This document shows, piece after piece, positions 27,227 through 34,543 of a DNA stretch of 64,000 nucleotides. The stretch's first letter is position 1. Each line of letters starts with the position of its first letter. The DNA is taken from contig NZ_BMPI01000001.1 in NCBI RefSeq assembly GCF_014647515.1, positions 186,001-250,000 of the forward strand, in the 5' to 3' direction. The position numbers were made by a program, and so were the translations under genes. The stretch is from Dactylosporangium sucinum (GTDB lineage Bacteria; Actinomycetota; Actinomycetes; Mycobacteriales; Micromonosporaceae). The notes under the pieces were generated by a model, which saw only the letters and a program-made list of their open reading frames with translations, was not told the origin of the DNA and did not search any database.

Positions 27227-29356
27227 CTACCCGTGTGCCCGGCCCGGCGGAACGACACCGATCGTCGGGCGTTGACCCGGCCGCCGGCCCCGCGACGGGC
27301 CGGTCTTCGCCGGGTCTTCCCACTCATCGGGAGTCTCCTCGTCGTCGACCGGACGGCCGAGATGGCTGACCGGTTCACGGCCCGGGTCCTTCCAGACTTT
27401 GTCGTCCTCCATGAGCCAGGTCTGGCGTTCCCGTTCGTCCTTCTGCTGGCCGCCCATCCCGCCCATCCCACCCATCCCGCCCATCGGCGGGTACATGGGC
27501 GGATACATCGGTGGGTACGACGACGCCGCGGCTGCGACCTGCCCGGTCTCGGCCACACCGGTTCCCGGCACCGCGGCGGTCACCGGCACGCCCGGGAAGC
27601 CGGAGCCGGATGATCCGCGCAGGCCGTCGCCGGGCCGCACCACCTGGTCGCTGAGGTCCGGCGCCCCCGGATGGTCGAACAAGCTGCTGCCGGGCAACCG
27701 CTCGCCGCCCAGACCGAAGTCGGGGATGCCGTCGCCCGTGGTGTCGAAGCCGGTCGTACCGTCCGGCCCTGTGACCAGCCGGGTGCCCTCGGGCAGTCCG
27801 CCACCGGGCAACGCCCGACCGTCGAGGCCGACGTCCGGCACGCCATCGCCGTCCAGATCGATGCCGCGCGCTCCGTCCGGTCCGGTGACCAGCCGGCTCC
27901 CCTCCGGAAGTCCGCCGCCGGCCAGCGGTTGGCCGTCCAGGCCGAGGTCGGGCACGCCGTCGCCGGTGACATCGAAGCCGGTCTGGCCGTCCGGCCCGGT
28001 GACCGGTCGATAGCCCTCCGGGAAGCTGCCCTCGGCCAGCGTCCGGCCATCCATCCCCAGGTCGGCGACGCCGTCGCCGTCGACGTCGATGCCCTGCGTC
28101 CCGTCCGGCGACCGTACGACGCGGCTTCCGGGCGGCAGCCCGCCGCCCGGCAGGGCTTGTCCGGTGAGGCCGATGTCGGGAACACCGTCGCCGGTGACGT
28201 CGAACCCCGTGCCGTTCTGACCGGTCACCGGGCGAGGCAGCCCGGTGCCACTCCCGGGCAGGTCCGCGCCCGGGAGTCCGCCCGTCGGTACACCACCGCC
28301 CGGCAGCCCGCCGTCACCCGTAAGCCCGCCACCGCCCGGAAGTCCACCGCCGCCGCCTGGAAGCCCGCCGCCGCTCGACAGGCCGTCGGGGAGTCCCGAA
28401 CTCGACATGGACGGACCGCCCGACGGCGCCCCGATGTCCGTCTTCGGCAAACCACCGAAGTCGAGCTTCGGAAAGTCCCCGAACTCAATCTTCGGCGGCG
28501 TGTTGCCGGTCGCGCCGGGGCCGGTGCCGGCGGGCGGCGGGAAGTACGGACTTGGCGGTACCGACTGCAGCTCGCCATAGATCGACATGTACGCCTCGGA
28601 GAGCCGGCCGACATTGGTGTCCAGCGCCTGCTTGGCCGGGCCGAGGACCCTCGCGTCGATCCACGGCCGGTACCGGCCGGCCTCCTTCGCGAGCTCGGCC
28701 CGCCAACCGGCATGGTCGAACCACGAGTTGCCCCATTGCACATGCCAGTACTTGAGCGTCCGGCTGGTCTTGCCCTTGCCGCCCATCAGATAGGTGTACT
28801 CCGTCCAGAAGATGTCGTGCCATCGCTGGCGGAAGTCGCTCTGGATGCGGAAGTGCTCCAACTGGGCCTGTCGTTGGGCACTCTCGATGGACCTGGTCAG
28901 GGTTTCGTAGCCCCGGCCGCTGGGGTGGCGCGGGCCGTAGGCGACGCTGAGCGCGAGATTCAGCCACCGGTCCAGACCGTCGAGCACGCCGTGGACCGCG
29001 TTGTGTGCCGGCCCCTTCCACGTCTTGTCCACGGTGGCCGAGTTTCGCCGCAGCACCGTGTCCTGGAACTCCGCGAGGCCGGCTCCCACCAGGCCGAGCC
29101 CCTCGGCGGCGTGCGCGGCGTCGTCGCCGTTGGCGCTGGCGAACCCGGTGGGGAGCGCCTTCGTCGGGTCGACGCCGTTCACCGTGTACGTGCCAAGGCC
29201 GCCGTTCGCCTCGACATCCTCCTTCACGGTCGGCTTGGTGTCGTAGAAGAGGAGGAACGAGGTCTCCCAGAGCAACTTCCACAGTTGCCAGTTGCCGTAG
29301 AAGAGGAAGTCGAGGTCGTAGTCGACATTGTCGACCTCAATCGGCAGCAGGGCCAT
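27227..29356 (-). CDS. Secreted-type protein with unique N-terminus and five D-G-D-G repeats
   Basis: ATG 29356 (MALLPIEVDNVDYDLDFL) lies 20 bp inside the upstream gene and gives 709 residues. Residues 1-290 are rich in Trp and Tyr (FYGNWQLWKLLWETSFLLFY) and contain a helical stretch with TWKGPAHNAVHGV, which resembles a WXG turn. A Pro/Gly linker (SSGGGLPGGGGGLPGG) leads to five repeats of about 36 residues. The repeats alternate GFDVTGDG and GIDVDGDG cores. The C-terminal part has YPPMYPPM and GGMGGMGG runs and the tail EDDKVWKDP...HLGRP shared with its two neighbours. No signal peptide is seen. Function unknown; a type VII substrate by context and tail. Confidence 0.85.
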   Translation of the reverse strand: MALLPIEVDNVDYDLDFLFYGNWQLWKLLWETSFLLFYDTKPTVKEDVEANGGLGTYTVNGVDPTKALPTGFASANGDDAAHAAEGLGLVGAGLAEFQDTVLRRNSATVDKTWKGPAHNAVHGVLDGLDRWLNLALSVAYGPRHPSGRGYETLTRSIESAQRQAQLEHFRIQSDFRQRWHDIFWTEYTYLMGGKGKTSRTLKYWHVQWGNSWFDHAGWRAELAKEAGRYRPWIDARVLGPAKQALDTNVGRLSEAYMSIYGELQSVPPSPYFPPPAGTGPGATGNTPPKIEFGDFPKLDFGGLPKTDIGAPSGGPSMSSSGLPDGLSSGGGLPGGGGGLPGGGGLTGDGGLPGGGVPTGGLPGADLPGSGTGLPRPVTGQNGTGFDVTGDGVPDIGLTGQALPGGGLPPGSRVVRSPDGTQGIDVDGDGVADLGMDGRTLAEGSFPEGYRPVTGPDGQTGFDVTGDGVPDLGLDGQPLAGGGLPEGSRLVTGPDGARGIDLDGDGVPDVGLDGRALPGGGLPEGTRLVTGPDGTTGFDTTGDGIPDFGLGGERLPGSSLFDHPGAPDLSDQVVRPGDGLRGSSGSGFPGVPVTAAVPGTGVAETGQVAAAASSYPPMYPPMYPPMGGMGGMGGMGGQQKDERERQTWLMEDDKVWKDPGREPVSHLGRPVDDEETPDEWEDPAKTGPSRGRRPGQRPTIGVVPPGRAHG
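27715..28205 (-). repeat. Five protein-level repeats alternating GFDVTGDG and GIDVDGDG types
   Basis: Cores in order are GFDVTGDGVPDIG, GIDVDGDGVADLG, GFDVTGDGVPDLG, GIDLDGDGVPDVG and GFDTTGDGIPDFG. The strict alternation suggests growth by duplication of a two-repeat unit. Linkers carry LPGGGLPEGSRLVTGPDG-like sequence. Confidence 0.9.
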
Positions 29357-30515
29357 CGGCGCTCTCCGGAGCGGGGGGCACGGGCCGGCCGATCGCACCG
29401 TCCGCGGCGGACGGACCGGTCCAGTCCTCGTCCCCGGTGAGTGACGTCGTGCGCTCGCGACGCCGGTCCCCGGCGGCCGCGCCGTACTGCGACCACAGCG
29501 GCGGCACCGATCCACTTCGGACGGAGACATGGGCGTCCGGCGCACGCGTGTAGCCGTCCGAGCCCAGCCCCGGGAGGCGCCCCACCGACGTGAGGACCGA
29601 CCGTCGCTGCGACGCGGCGCCACCACCCCCCGGCGCCGGCGTGCCGCCGTAGCCGGCGCCCAACCCGGGCACCAAGGGCGCCTGCGGCGCCGGATCGATC
29701 GGCGGGGACGCCGGTAGCGGCGGCAGGGATGCGGTGCCGCCGAGCGGGCCGGGCAATCCGGTCAGGATCGTCGAAGGGTTGCCGGACCCCGACGTCAGGG
29801 CGAAGCTCGGCAGGCCGAGGTCACCACCGGGGGAAGACCCGCCCGCGAACGCCCCGGGCGGACCGCCGAGCAGGCTGTACGAGCCGACGGCCGGCACGCC
29901 GGGCACGTCGCCGTCCGAGCCTTCGCCGCCGGCCGCCCCGGCTTCTTCGCCGCCGGGCACGTCGTCGCCGGCGGACCCATCGCCGTCGGCACCGGCGCCG
30001 CCGTCACGCTCGGCGTCCTGTCCGGCCCCGCCGTCGCCGGCGATGTCCGCCGGTGTGGCCGGTATCGGGGCGAGGCTGCCGCCGGCAGTTCGGTACGCCG
30101 CGGCGAGCCGCTCCAGAATCGCCTGCGCGCCGGCGTTGATGGTCTCCTCCGTGACCGTCCGCGGCTGGGCCGCGCGGACGCTCTGCACCCAGCTCGCGTA
30201 CTCCTGGATCTCCGACTGGGCGGTGACGAGCGCGTCGCCCGCGGCGGTCAGCGCGCCGCCGTACGGGCCGAGCGGTTTGGCGGTCTCCCCCACGAACGCG
30301 ACGAGGTCGCCGACGATGCTGCCGAAGGCGGTCGACGCCGGCCCGTTCCAGGAACGCCCCGAGCCGATGACGCCGTCCACGCTGCTGGAGACGTTGGCGC
30401 TCAGCGTCTCCAGCGTGTCGACGACCTTGTCGAACGCCGCCGCCGCGGTCGAGAAGCTTCCGGGCTGACCCGCCATGATCGCCGGCAGGATCTGGTCGAA
30501 CGTGACTGGGTTCAT
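29337..30515 (-). CDS. Type VII substrate-like protein without calcium-type repeats (392 aa)
   Basis: ATG 30515 is preceded by GGGAG at good spacing and overlaps the stop of the 130-aa gene (ATGA). Residues 1-150 are helical with SWNGPASTAF as the W-x-G turn. They parallel the nine-repeat protein closely: ILPAIMAGQPGSF against IVKAIMAGKVDSF, and ILERLAAAYRTAGGSL against VLNTLATAYRSAKDAL. An acidic Gly/Asp linker and a Pro-rich region follow. The C-terminus carries SLTGDEDWTGP and AIGRPVPP, the shared tail. It is the paralogue that lacks the repeat array, which makes the array look like an insertion or deletion between the two. Export is inferred. Confidence 0.85.
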   Translation of the reverse strand: MNPVTFDQILPAIMAGQPGSFSTAAAAFDKVVDTLETLSANVSSSVDGVIGSGRSWNGPASTAFGSIVGDLVAFVGETAKPLGPYGGALTAAGDALVTAQSEIQEYASWVQSVRAAQPRTVTEETINAGAQAILERLAAAYRTAGGSLAPIPATPADIAGDGGAGQDAERDGGAGADGDGSAGDDVPGGEEAGAAGGEGSDGDVPGVPAVGSYSLLGGPPGAFAGGSSPGGDLGLPSFALTSGSGNPSTILTGLPGPLGGTASLPPLPASPPIDPAPQAPLVPGLGAGYGGTPAPGGGGAASQRRSVLTSVGRLPGLGSDGYTRAPDAHVSVRSGSVPPLWSQYGAAAGDRRRERTTSLTGDEDWTGPSAADGAIGRPVPPAPESADGPAAD

Positions 30516-30904
30516 GGTGCCGCTCCCTTCGTTGGGTCGAGCCCGTCGCCGCCGACGAGTTTGGTGACGCCTGGGAATTTGGTGCTCAGCGCCTGGATCA
30601 ACTCGTCCACCCGCTGAGCGTCGTCCTGGTTCAGTTCCTCGCTGGTCTCGTACTTCTGGGCGATCGTCACCAGGTTCTGCCCGGTCCAGTAGACGGCGTA
30701 GCGGAGATCTTCGATAAATGTCACGTACTCTTTGATCCGGTTCTCCCACTGGGCCTTCAGGGACGACCCCGCGTCGAGCAGACCGGGAGTGATCTTCAGA
30801 AGCCGAAGCTTGCCGGCGTACGTCTGGAGCCGGTCAGCGGCGTCCAGATAGGACGATGCGACCCTCCGCAGCGCGCCACCATCGGGCGCGACGACGTCGA
30901 CCAT
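30512..30904 (-). CDS. Small helical WXG100-like helper protein (130 aa)
   Basis: It starts at ATG 30904 and is translationally coupled (ATGA) to the 392-aa substrate gene. It is helical throughout, with VYWTGQNLVTIAQKY in the middle giving a W-T-G turn. Its C-terminal half resembles the 116-aa helper at 26834-27184. The pair with its downstream neighbour repeats the helper-plus-substrate layout seen at 24457-27184. A perfect hairpin lies just upstream (30934-30964). A heterodimer partner or chaperone role is inferred. Confidence 0.8.
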   Translation of the reverse strand: MVDVVAPDGGALRRVASSYLDAADRLQTYAGKLRLLKITPGLLDAGSSLKAQWENRIKEYVTFIEDLRYAVYWTGQNLVTIAQKYETSEELNQDDAQRVDELIQALSTKFPGVTKLVGGDGLDPTKGAAP

Positions 30905-30933
30905 GCTCCAATCACCTCATCCTGCAGGTGCCG

Positions 30934-30964
30934 GCTCCCTTGCCGCCGGCGGCGGCAAGGGAGC
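30934..30964 (-). promoter_or_regulatory. Perfect 14-bp stem hairpin between two small secretion genes
   Basis: The arms GCTCCCTTGCCGCC (30934-30947) and its exact reverse complement (30951-30964) are separated by three bases. It lies just past the stop of the EsxA-like gene. There is no T-run on either side, so it is not a textbook intrinsic terminator. It could act as an attenuator or as a 3' stabiliser that raises the level of the Esx-pair message. Confidence 0.75.
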
Positions 30965-30970
30965 ATCGCG

Positions 30971-31264
30971 TCACCACATCTTCGTGATGGTGTTCTCGGT
31001 GTTAAGGATGTTCTGGACGATGCGGTCGAGGGCCGGCGCCGCCTGCGTCGTCAGGATGCTCACCATTTCGTTGATCAGGTTGTTCCAGGAGAGCTTGTAC
31101 TGCGCGTAGGCGTCCTGGTCCTGGCCGGTCCACAGCTGCAGGTAGTTCTGCAGCGCGCTGTGCAGCTCGTCCAGCTGCCCCTGGATCGCGCTGCCGCTGC
31201 TGAGGATGTCCTGGACGACACCCTGGACCTGCGCGGGGTTGATGGCGTATGTCGGCTGGCTCAT
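30971..31264 (-). CDS. WXG100 family protein, EsxA-like (97 aa)
   Basis: 97 residues from ATG 31264 with an AAGGGAAGG box upstream. The mid-point turn LWTGQDQDAY is the classic W-x-G between two helices, and length and charge fit EsxA/ESAT-6. It directly follows the 98-aa gene at 31301, with which it probably forms the secreted heterodimer. It is placed next to eccB, as in many ESX loci. A strong hairpin right after its stop may protect this short message. Confidence 0.92.
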   Translation of the reverse strand: MSQPTYAINPAQVQGVVQDILSSGSAIQGQLDELHSALQNYLQLWTGQDQDAYAQYKLSWNNLINEMVSILTTQAAPALDRIVQNILNTENTITKMW

Positions 31265-31300
31265 GTCGGGCCTTCCCTTGCTGGTTGACGTCGGTGGTTG

Positions 31301-31597
31301 TCAGACCGGAATGGAGCCGGCCTCGCTGACGTTGGTGTCCTCGGTCTGAGCGACCTGCTGGGCACTCGTGTTGAGGCGTTCGGCCATGCTGTCGAGGTCG
31401 TTCACGATCGTCTGCGCCTTCTGCCGCCAGGACTCCATCGAGTTCTTGAAGGTCGTCGAGGAGCCGGCCATGAACTGCATCTGGTCGACCTCGCTCATGA
31501 CCCGGGCAATGATCGTGGTGATGTCGCTCTTCGTCTCGACCATGAGCGCGGCCGAGCTCCGCATGGCCTCCGAAGGCGCTGACAGTGGATAGCCCAT
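31301..31597 (-). CDS. WXG100 family protein, EsxB-like partner (98 aa)
   Basis: ATG 31597 has an AGGAGGAGA box 5-6 nt upstream, the strongest ribosome site in the locus. The product is 98 residues and helical. The turn region reads KNSMESWRQKAQ, so Trp is kept but the Gly of W-x-G is replaced. The C-terminus (QTEDTNVSEAGSIPV) is polar and probably flexible, as expected for the partner that carries the export signal, though I see no clear Y-x-x-x-D/E motif. It lies between eccB and the EsxA-like gene. Confidence 0.88.
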   Translation of the reverse strand: MGYPLSAPSEAMRSSAALMVETKSDITTIIARVMSEVDQMQFMAGSSTTFKNSMESWRQKAQTIVNDLDSMAERLNTSAQQVAQTEDTNVSEAGSIPV

Positions 31598-31650
31598 GAG
31601 GTCTCCTCCTCGTGTTGGTGGGCGGCGTGGTGACAGTGGTGACGGTGGTG

Positions 31651-33096
31651 CTAGCCGGGGGCGTTGGACGTGGTGACGGGGATGGTGGCCTTCGCCGTTT
31701 CGGGATCGAGTGACGGGCCGACCGGGATGAGATCGAGGAGCGCGGCCGGCACCGGGACGGGTGTCGCGGCGCCGTAGCCGAGCACCTCGGCCACGCTCGT
31801 GCCGGCCAGTGGGTAGCGCACGCCGGTGTCGACGAGCAGGTGCAGCGTCCCGTCGGCGACGCCCGGTGCCGGCTGGTCCCGCATCAGCAGACCGGCGCTT
31901 GGTTGCACGACGACCCGGTCGGCCAGGCGCGGTTCCCGCACCGCGACCACGGCCGGCGTCTCCGGCACGGCGGGCGGCTCGCCCAGCGCGATGCGCGCCG
32001 TCGGACCGTCCTTGGCGTCCACGGTGACCTGCAGGCACGGCGCCGTGCCCGGGGCCGGCTGTGCGAGCGCTGGTGGGGCTGCGGGGTGCAGTGGGTTGAC
32101 GGTCTGGTCGACGGACATCGGCGCGCCGGCGAGCGCCGCCGGGGTCAAGGGCAGCGCCCGGACCTGTCCGCCCGGGTATGCCTGGGCCGTGCGGGGGTCG
32201 ACGAGCAGCAGCGCCGCTCCGGTGGCGGTCACCGGTGAGAGGCCGTCGGTACGGACAAGATAGTGCTGCCCGTCGGGCTGGCCGGCGACCGCCTCGGTGA
32301 GCTTGAACAGTTGCCCGACCTTGCTCGCGGTGCCGCCGATGACCGGGCCGGGACGGCCCCGCCCCGGCGTGTCCGGTGCGGCCAGGTCCGGGCCGGCGGG
32401 AACGACGTCGAGCCACGCCCACCCGACCGGCTGCTGTGCCGCCGAGGCGTACCCGAGAACGCTGAGCTGGGCGGCGGACGAGATGCGCAGCCGGCGGTTG
32501 TGCCAGGCGAGGTACACCTCGCCGGCGGGCGAACGGACCAGGAGGCCGCGCCCGTCGTCCAGGGTCTCGCCCTTGGCGGTGGCGCCCACCCAGAGCGTGA
32601 CGTGGGTCTTGACCGCTCCGGCCGAGTCGGTGCGCGTGGTCGAGCACACGAGCCACTTCGTGCCGTCGAGGGAGTCCACCTTGGGCAGATGGTCGGGGGC
32701 GGCCTCGATGCCGACGGGCAGGCCGTGCGGAACGTCGGCCAGCGAGTTGCCCGAGACCTGGACGACCGTCGGCTCACCGCCGAGCAGCAGCCGGGCGGAG
32801 GTGTAGTTCGCCACCGGACGGAGCACGCCGTCGAGGTAGACGTACCTGGATCCCGTCTCCTTCTCGACGATCAGCGTGCCGGGGGTCTTCCACTTGGTGT
32901 TCCCGCCCGGAACGATGTACCCGTACACGCCGCACGCCGCCACGGCCAGTGCCCCGAGGACGAGCCCGCAGACCCAGCCGATGACGAACCGGCGGTTCGG
33001 GGTGTGCGGCGAGTCCGGTTCGGCCCGGAGCATCGCCGAGACGAGCCGGCTCATCACGAAGGAGTGCGCCTGTACCTGGTCGCGTCGCGTCTGCAT
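31651..33096 (-). CDS. eccB: Type VII secretion protein EccB
   Basis: 481 residues from ATG 33096, with AGGGA 7 nt upstream. The cytoplasmic N-terminus has the EccB signature (TRRDQVQAHSFVMSRLVSAM). One transmembrane helix follows at about 40-65 (FVIGWVCGLVLGALAVAACG), then a large outer domain of repeated beta-rich units with the usual VLLVDP-like and GVRYPLAG stretches. EccB is the extracytoplasmic core part of the ESX membrane complex. It stands directly downstream of eccD and upstream of the Esx pair, so core and substrates share one transcription unit. Confidence 0.97.
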   Translation of the reverse strand: MQTRRDQVQAHSFVMSRLVSAMLRAEPDSPHTPNRRFVIGWVCGLVLGALAVAACGVYGYIVPGGNTKWKTPGTLIVEKETGSRYVYLDGVLRPVANYTSARLLLGGEPTVVQVSGNSLADVPHGLPVGIEAAPDHLPKVDSLDGTKWLVCSTTRTDSAGAVKTHVTLWVGATAKGETLDDGRGLLVRSPAGEVYLAWHNRRLRISSAAQLSVLGYASAAQQPVGWAWLDVVPAGPDLAAPDTPGRGRPGPVIGGTASKVGQLFKLTEAVAGQPDGQHYLVRTDGLSPVTATGAALLLVDPRTAQAYPGGQVRALPLTPAALAGAPMSVDQTVNPLHPAAPPALAQPAPGTAPCLQVTVDAKDGPTARIALGEPPAVPETPAVVAVREPRLADRVVVQPSAGLLMRDQPAPGVADGTLHLLVDTGVRYPLAGTSVAEVLGYGAATPVPVPAALLDLIPVGPSLDPETAKATIPVTTSNAPG

Positions 33097-33106
33097 GTCG
33101 AAGTCC

Positions 33107-34543
33107 CTATCCGGCCAGCGCCCGGGCCCACTGGTAGGCGTCGAACAGCGCCAGCAGCAGCACCATGACGACTCCTGCCGCGAGGTACTCCGCGACGTCT
33201 GCGATGCGGCCCCAGTACGGCAGCAGCCGCCGCCCCGGAAGGTGGCGGGATACCGCGAGCAGGCTTCCGGCCAGGAACACCAGCCCCGTCAACGCCAGCA
33301 GGCGCCGCATGGCATCCGGGTTCGCGGCGAACTGGACGGCCATGAGGGTGAGGCCGGTGACGGCCGGCAACAGGGCGGAGATCCGTTGCCAGGCAGAACT
33401 CAGCCCGCGGGCGCGGATGAGCAGCACTGCGCTGATCGCGGCGACCAGGCCGCAGGCCACGCCGCCGCCGTGCTCGACCAGCACGGCAGCGGCCACCGTC
33501 ACCACGGCCCCGACCGCGACCGTGATCGCGGTCAGGTACGCGTCCGCCACCGCCGCACCGGCCATGAGCTGCTGCGCCGGGTAGGGCTCGATGTCCTCGG
33601 CCAGGTCCGCCGCGCCGGTGGGCAACTGCGGCAGCCGCAACCGCGCCAGGCGGAAGGCGATGGACGGGGTGAGCGTGCTCAGGACGAGCACCAGGGCGGC
33701 CACGCCGCCAGCCGCCCGGACCGGCGTCAGCCCCAGGGTGACCAGCAGCGCCCCGAGCGCACCACTCGCGCCGATGAGCCACAACGCGAGGAACACCGGC
33801 TGCTGATGGCCGATGACGGCCACGGCGAGCACGGCGGCGCCGGTGGCCGCCGCGAACGCGGCGAGCGCCTGCGGCCCGGCACCGGTGTCCGCGGCGACCG
33901 GGCCGGGCACCAGGTATCCGGCCAGGCCGGCGAACGGCAACGCGGCCAGCCCGCACACCAGCGCGGCCCACGCATCGTCCAGGGCCCGCGAGAACATCGT
34001 GGCGGCGACGACGAGCACACCCGCGACGGCCGCGGCCACCCAGCCCCGGGGAGTGAAGGCGGGATCCAGCAGCAGCGCGAAACAGACGAGGAGGACCACG
34101 CCACCGAGCGCCACGAACAGGCCCCGGGTCATCGAGTCGCGCCAGCGGTCCGGCCGGGAGCGCACACCGGTGGCCAAGCCGTAGATGAGGTCGTCGAAGT
34201 GCACCGGTGGCAGTTGCCCGTCCCGCGGCCGCAGGTACAGGGTCTCGCCGTCGTGGATCTGCAATGCCTCGGGCGTCGACTCCTCGTCGAGCGGCCCGCT
34301 GCCGAGCCGCTGGAGGACCCAGTCCTCCTCCCCGGTCAGCCCCCGGCCGCGTCCCCGGCCGTTCGCGGGCGCGTCGGCGGCACCGTCGGCGCCGGGACGG
34401 CCGGGGGCGCTGACGGTCGTCGCGCGCTGCACGAGAACCGGCAACAGGTCGCAGATCGGTACGGTCATCGGCAGCGCCAGCTCGAGGGTCCGGTAGGGAG
34501 TCACCAGCACTACCCGGCAGAGGTCCGCGGTCGGCGCCGTCAT
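33107..34543 (-). CDS. eccD: Type VII secretion integral membrane protein EccD
   Basis: ATG 34543 overlaps the eccC stop (ATGA) and gives 478 residues. Residues about 5-110 form the ubiquitin-like domain (LCRVVLVTPYRTLELALP). After a linker come about eleven membrane helices (from MTRGLFVALGGVVLLVCFAL on), ending in AEYLAAGVVMVLLLALFDAY. EccD builds most of the ESX membrane vestibule. Size and topology are normal for the family. Confidence 0.97.
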   Translation of the reverse strand: MTAPTADLCRVVLVTPYRTLELALPMTVPICDLLPVLVQRATTVSAPGRPGADGAADAPANGRGRGRGLTGEEDWVLQRLGSGPLDEESTPEALQIHDGETLYLRPRDGQLPPVHFDDLIYGLATGVRSRPDRWRDSMTRGLFVALGGVVLLVCFALLLDPAFTPRGWVAAAVAGVLVVAATMFSRALDDAWAALVCGLAALPFAGLAGYLVPGPVAADTGAGPQALAAFAAATGAAVLAVAVIGHQQPVFLALWLIGASGALGALLVTLGLTPVRAAGGVAALVLVLSTLTPSIAFRLARLRLPQLPTGAADLAEDIEPYPAQQLMAGAAVADAYLTAITVAVGAVVTVAAAVLVEHGGGVACGLVAAISAVLLIRARGLSSAWQRISALLPAVTGLTLMAVQFAANPDAMRRLLALTGLVFLAGSLLAVSRHLPGRRLLPYWGRIADVAEYLAAGVVMVLLLALFDAYQWARALAG

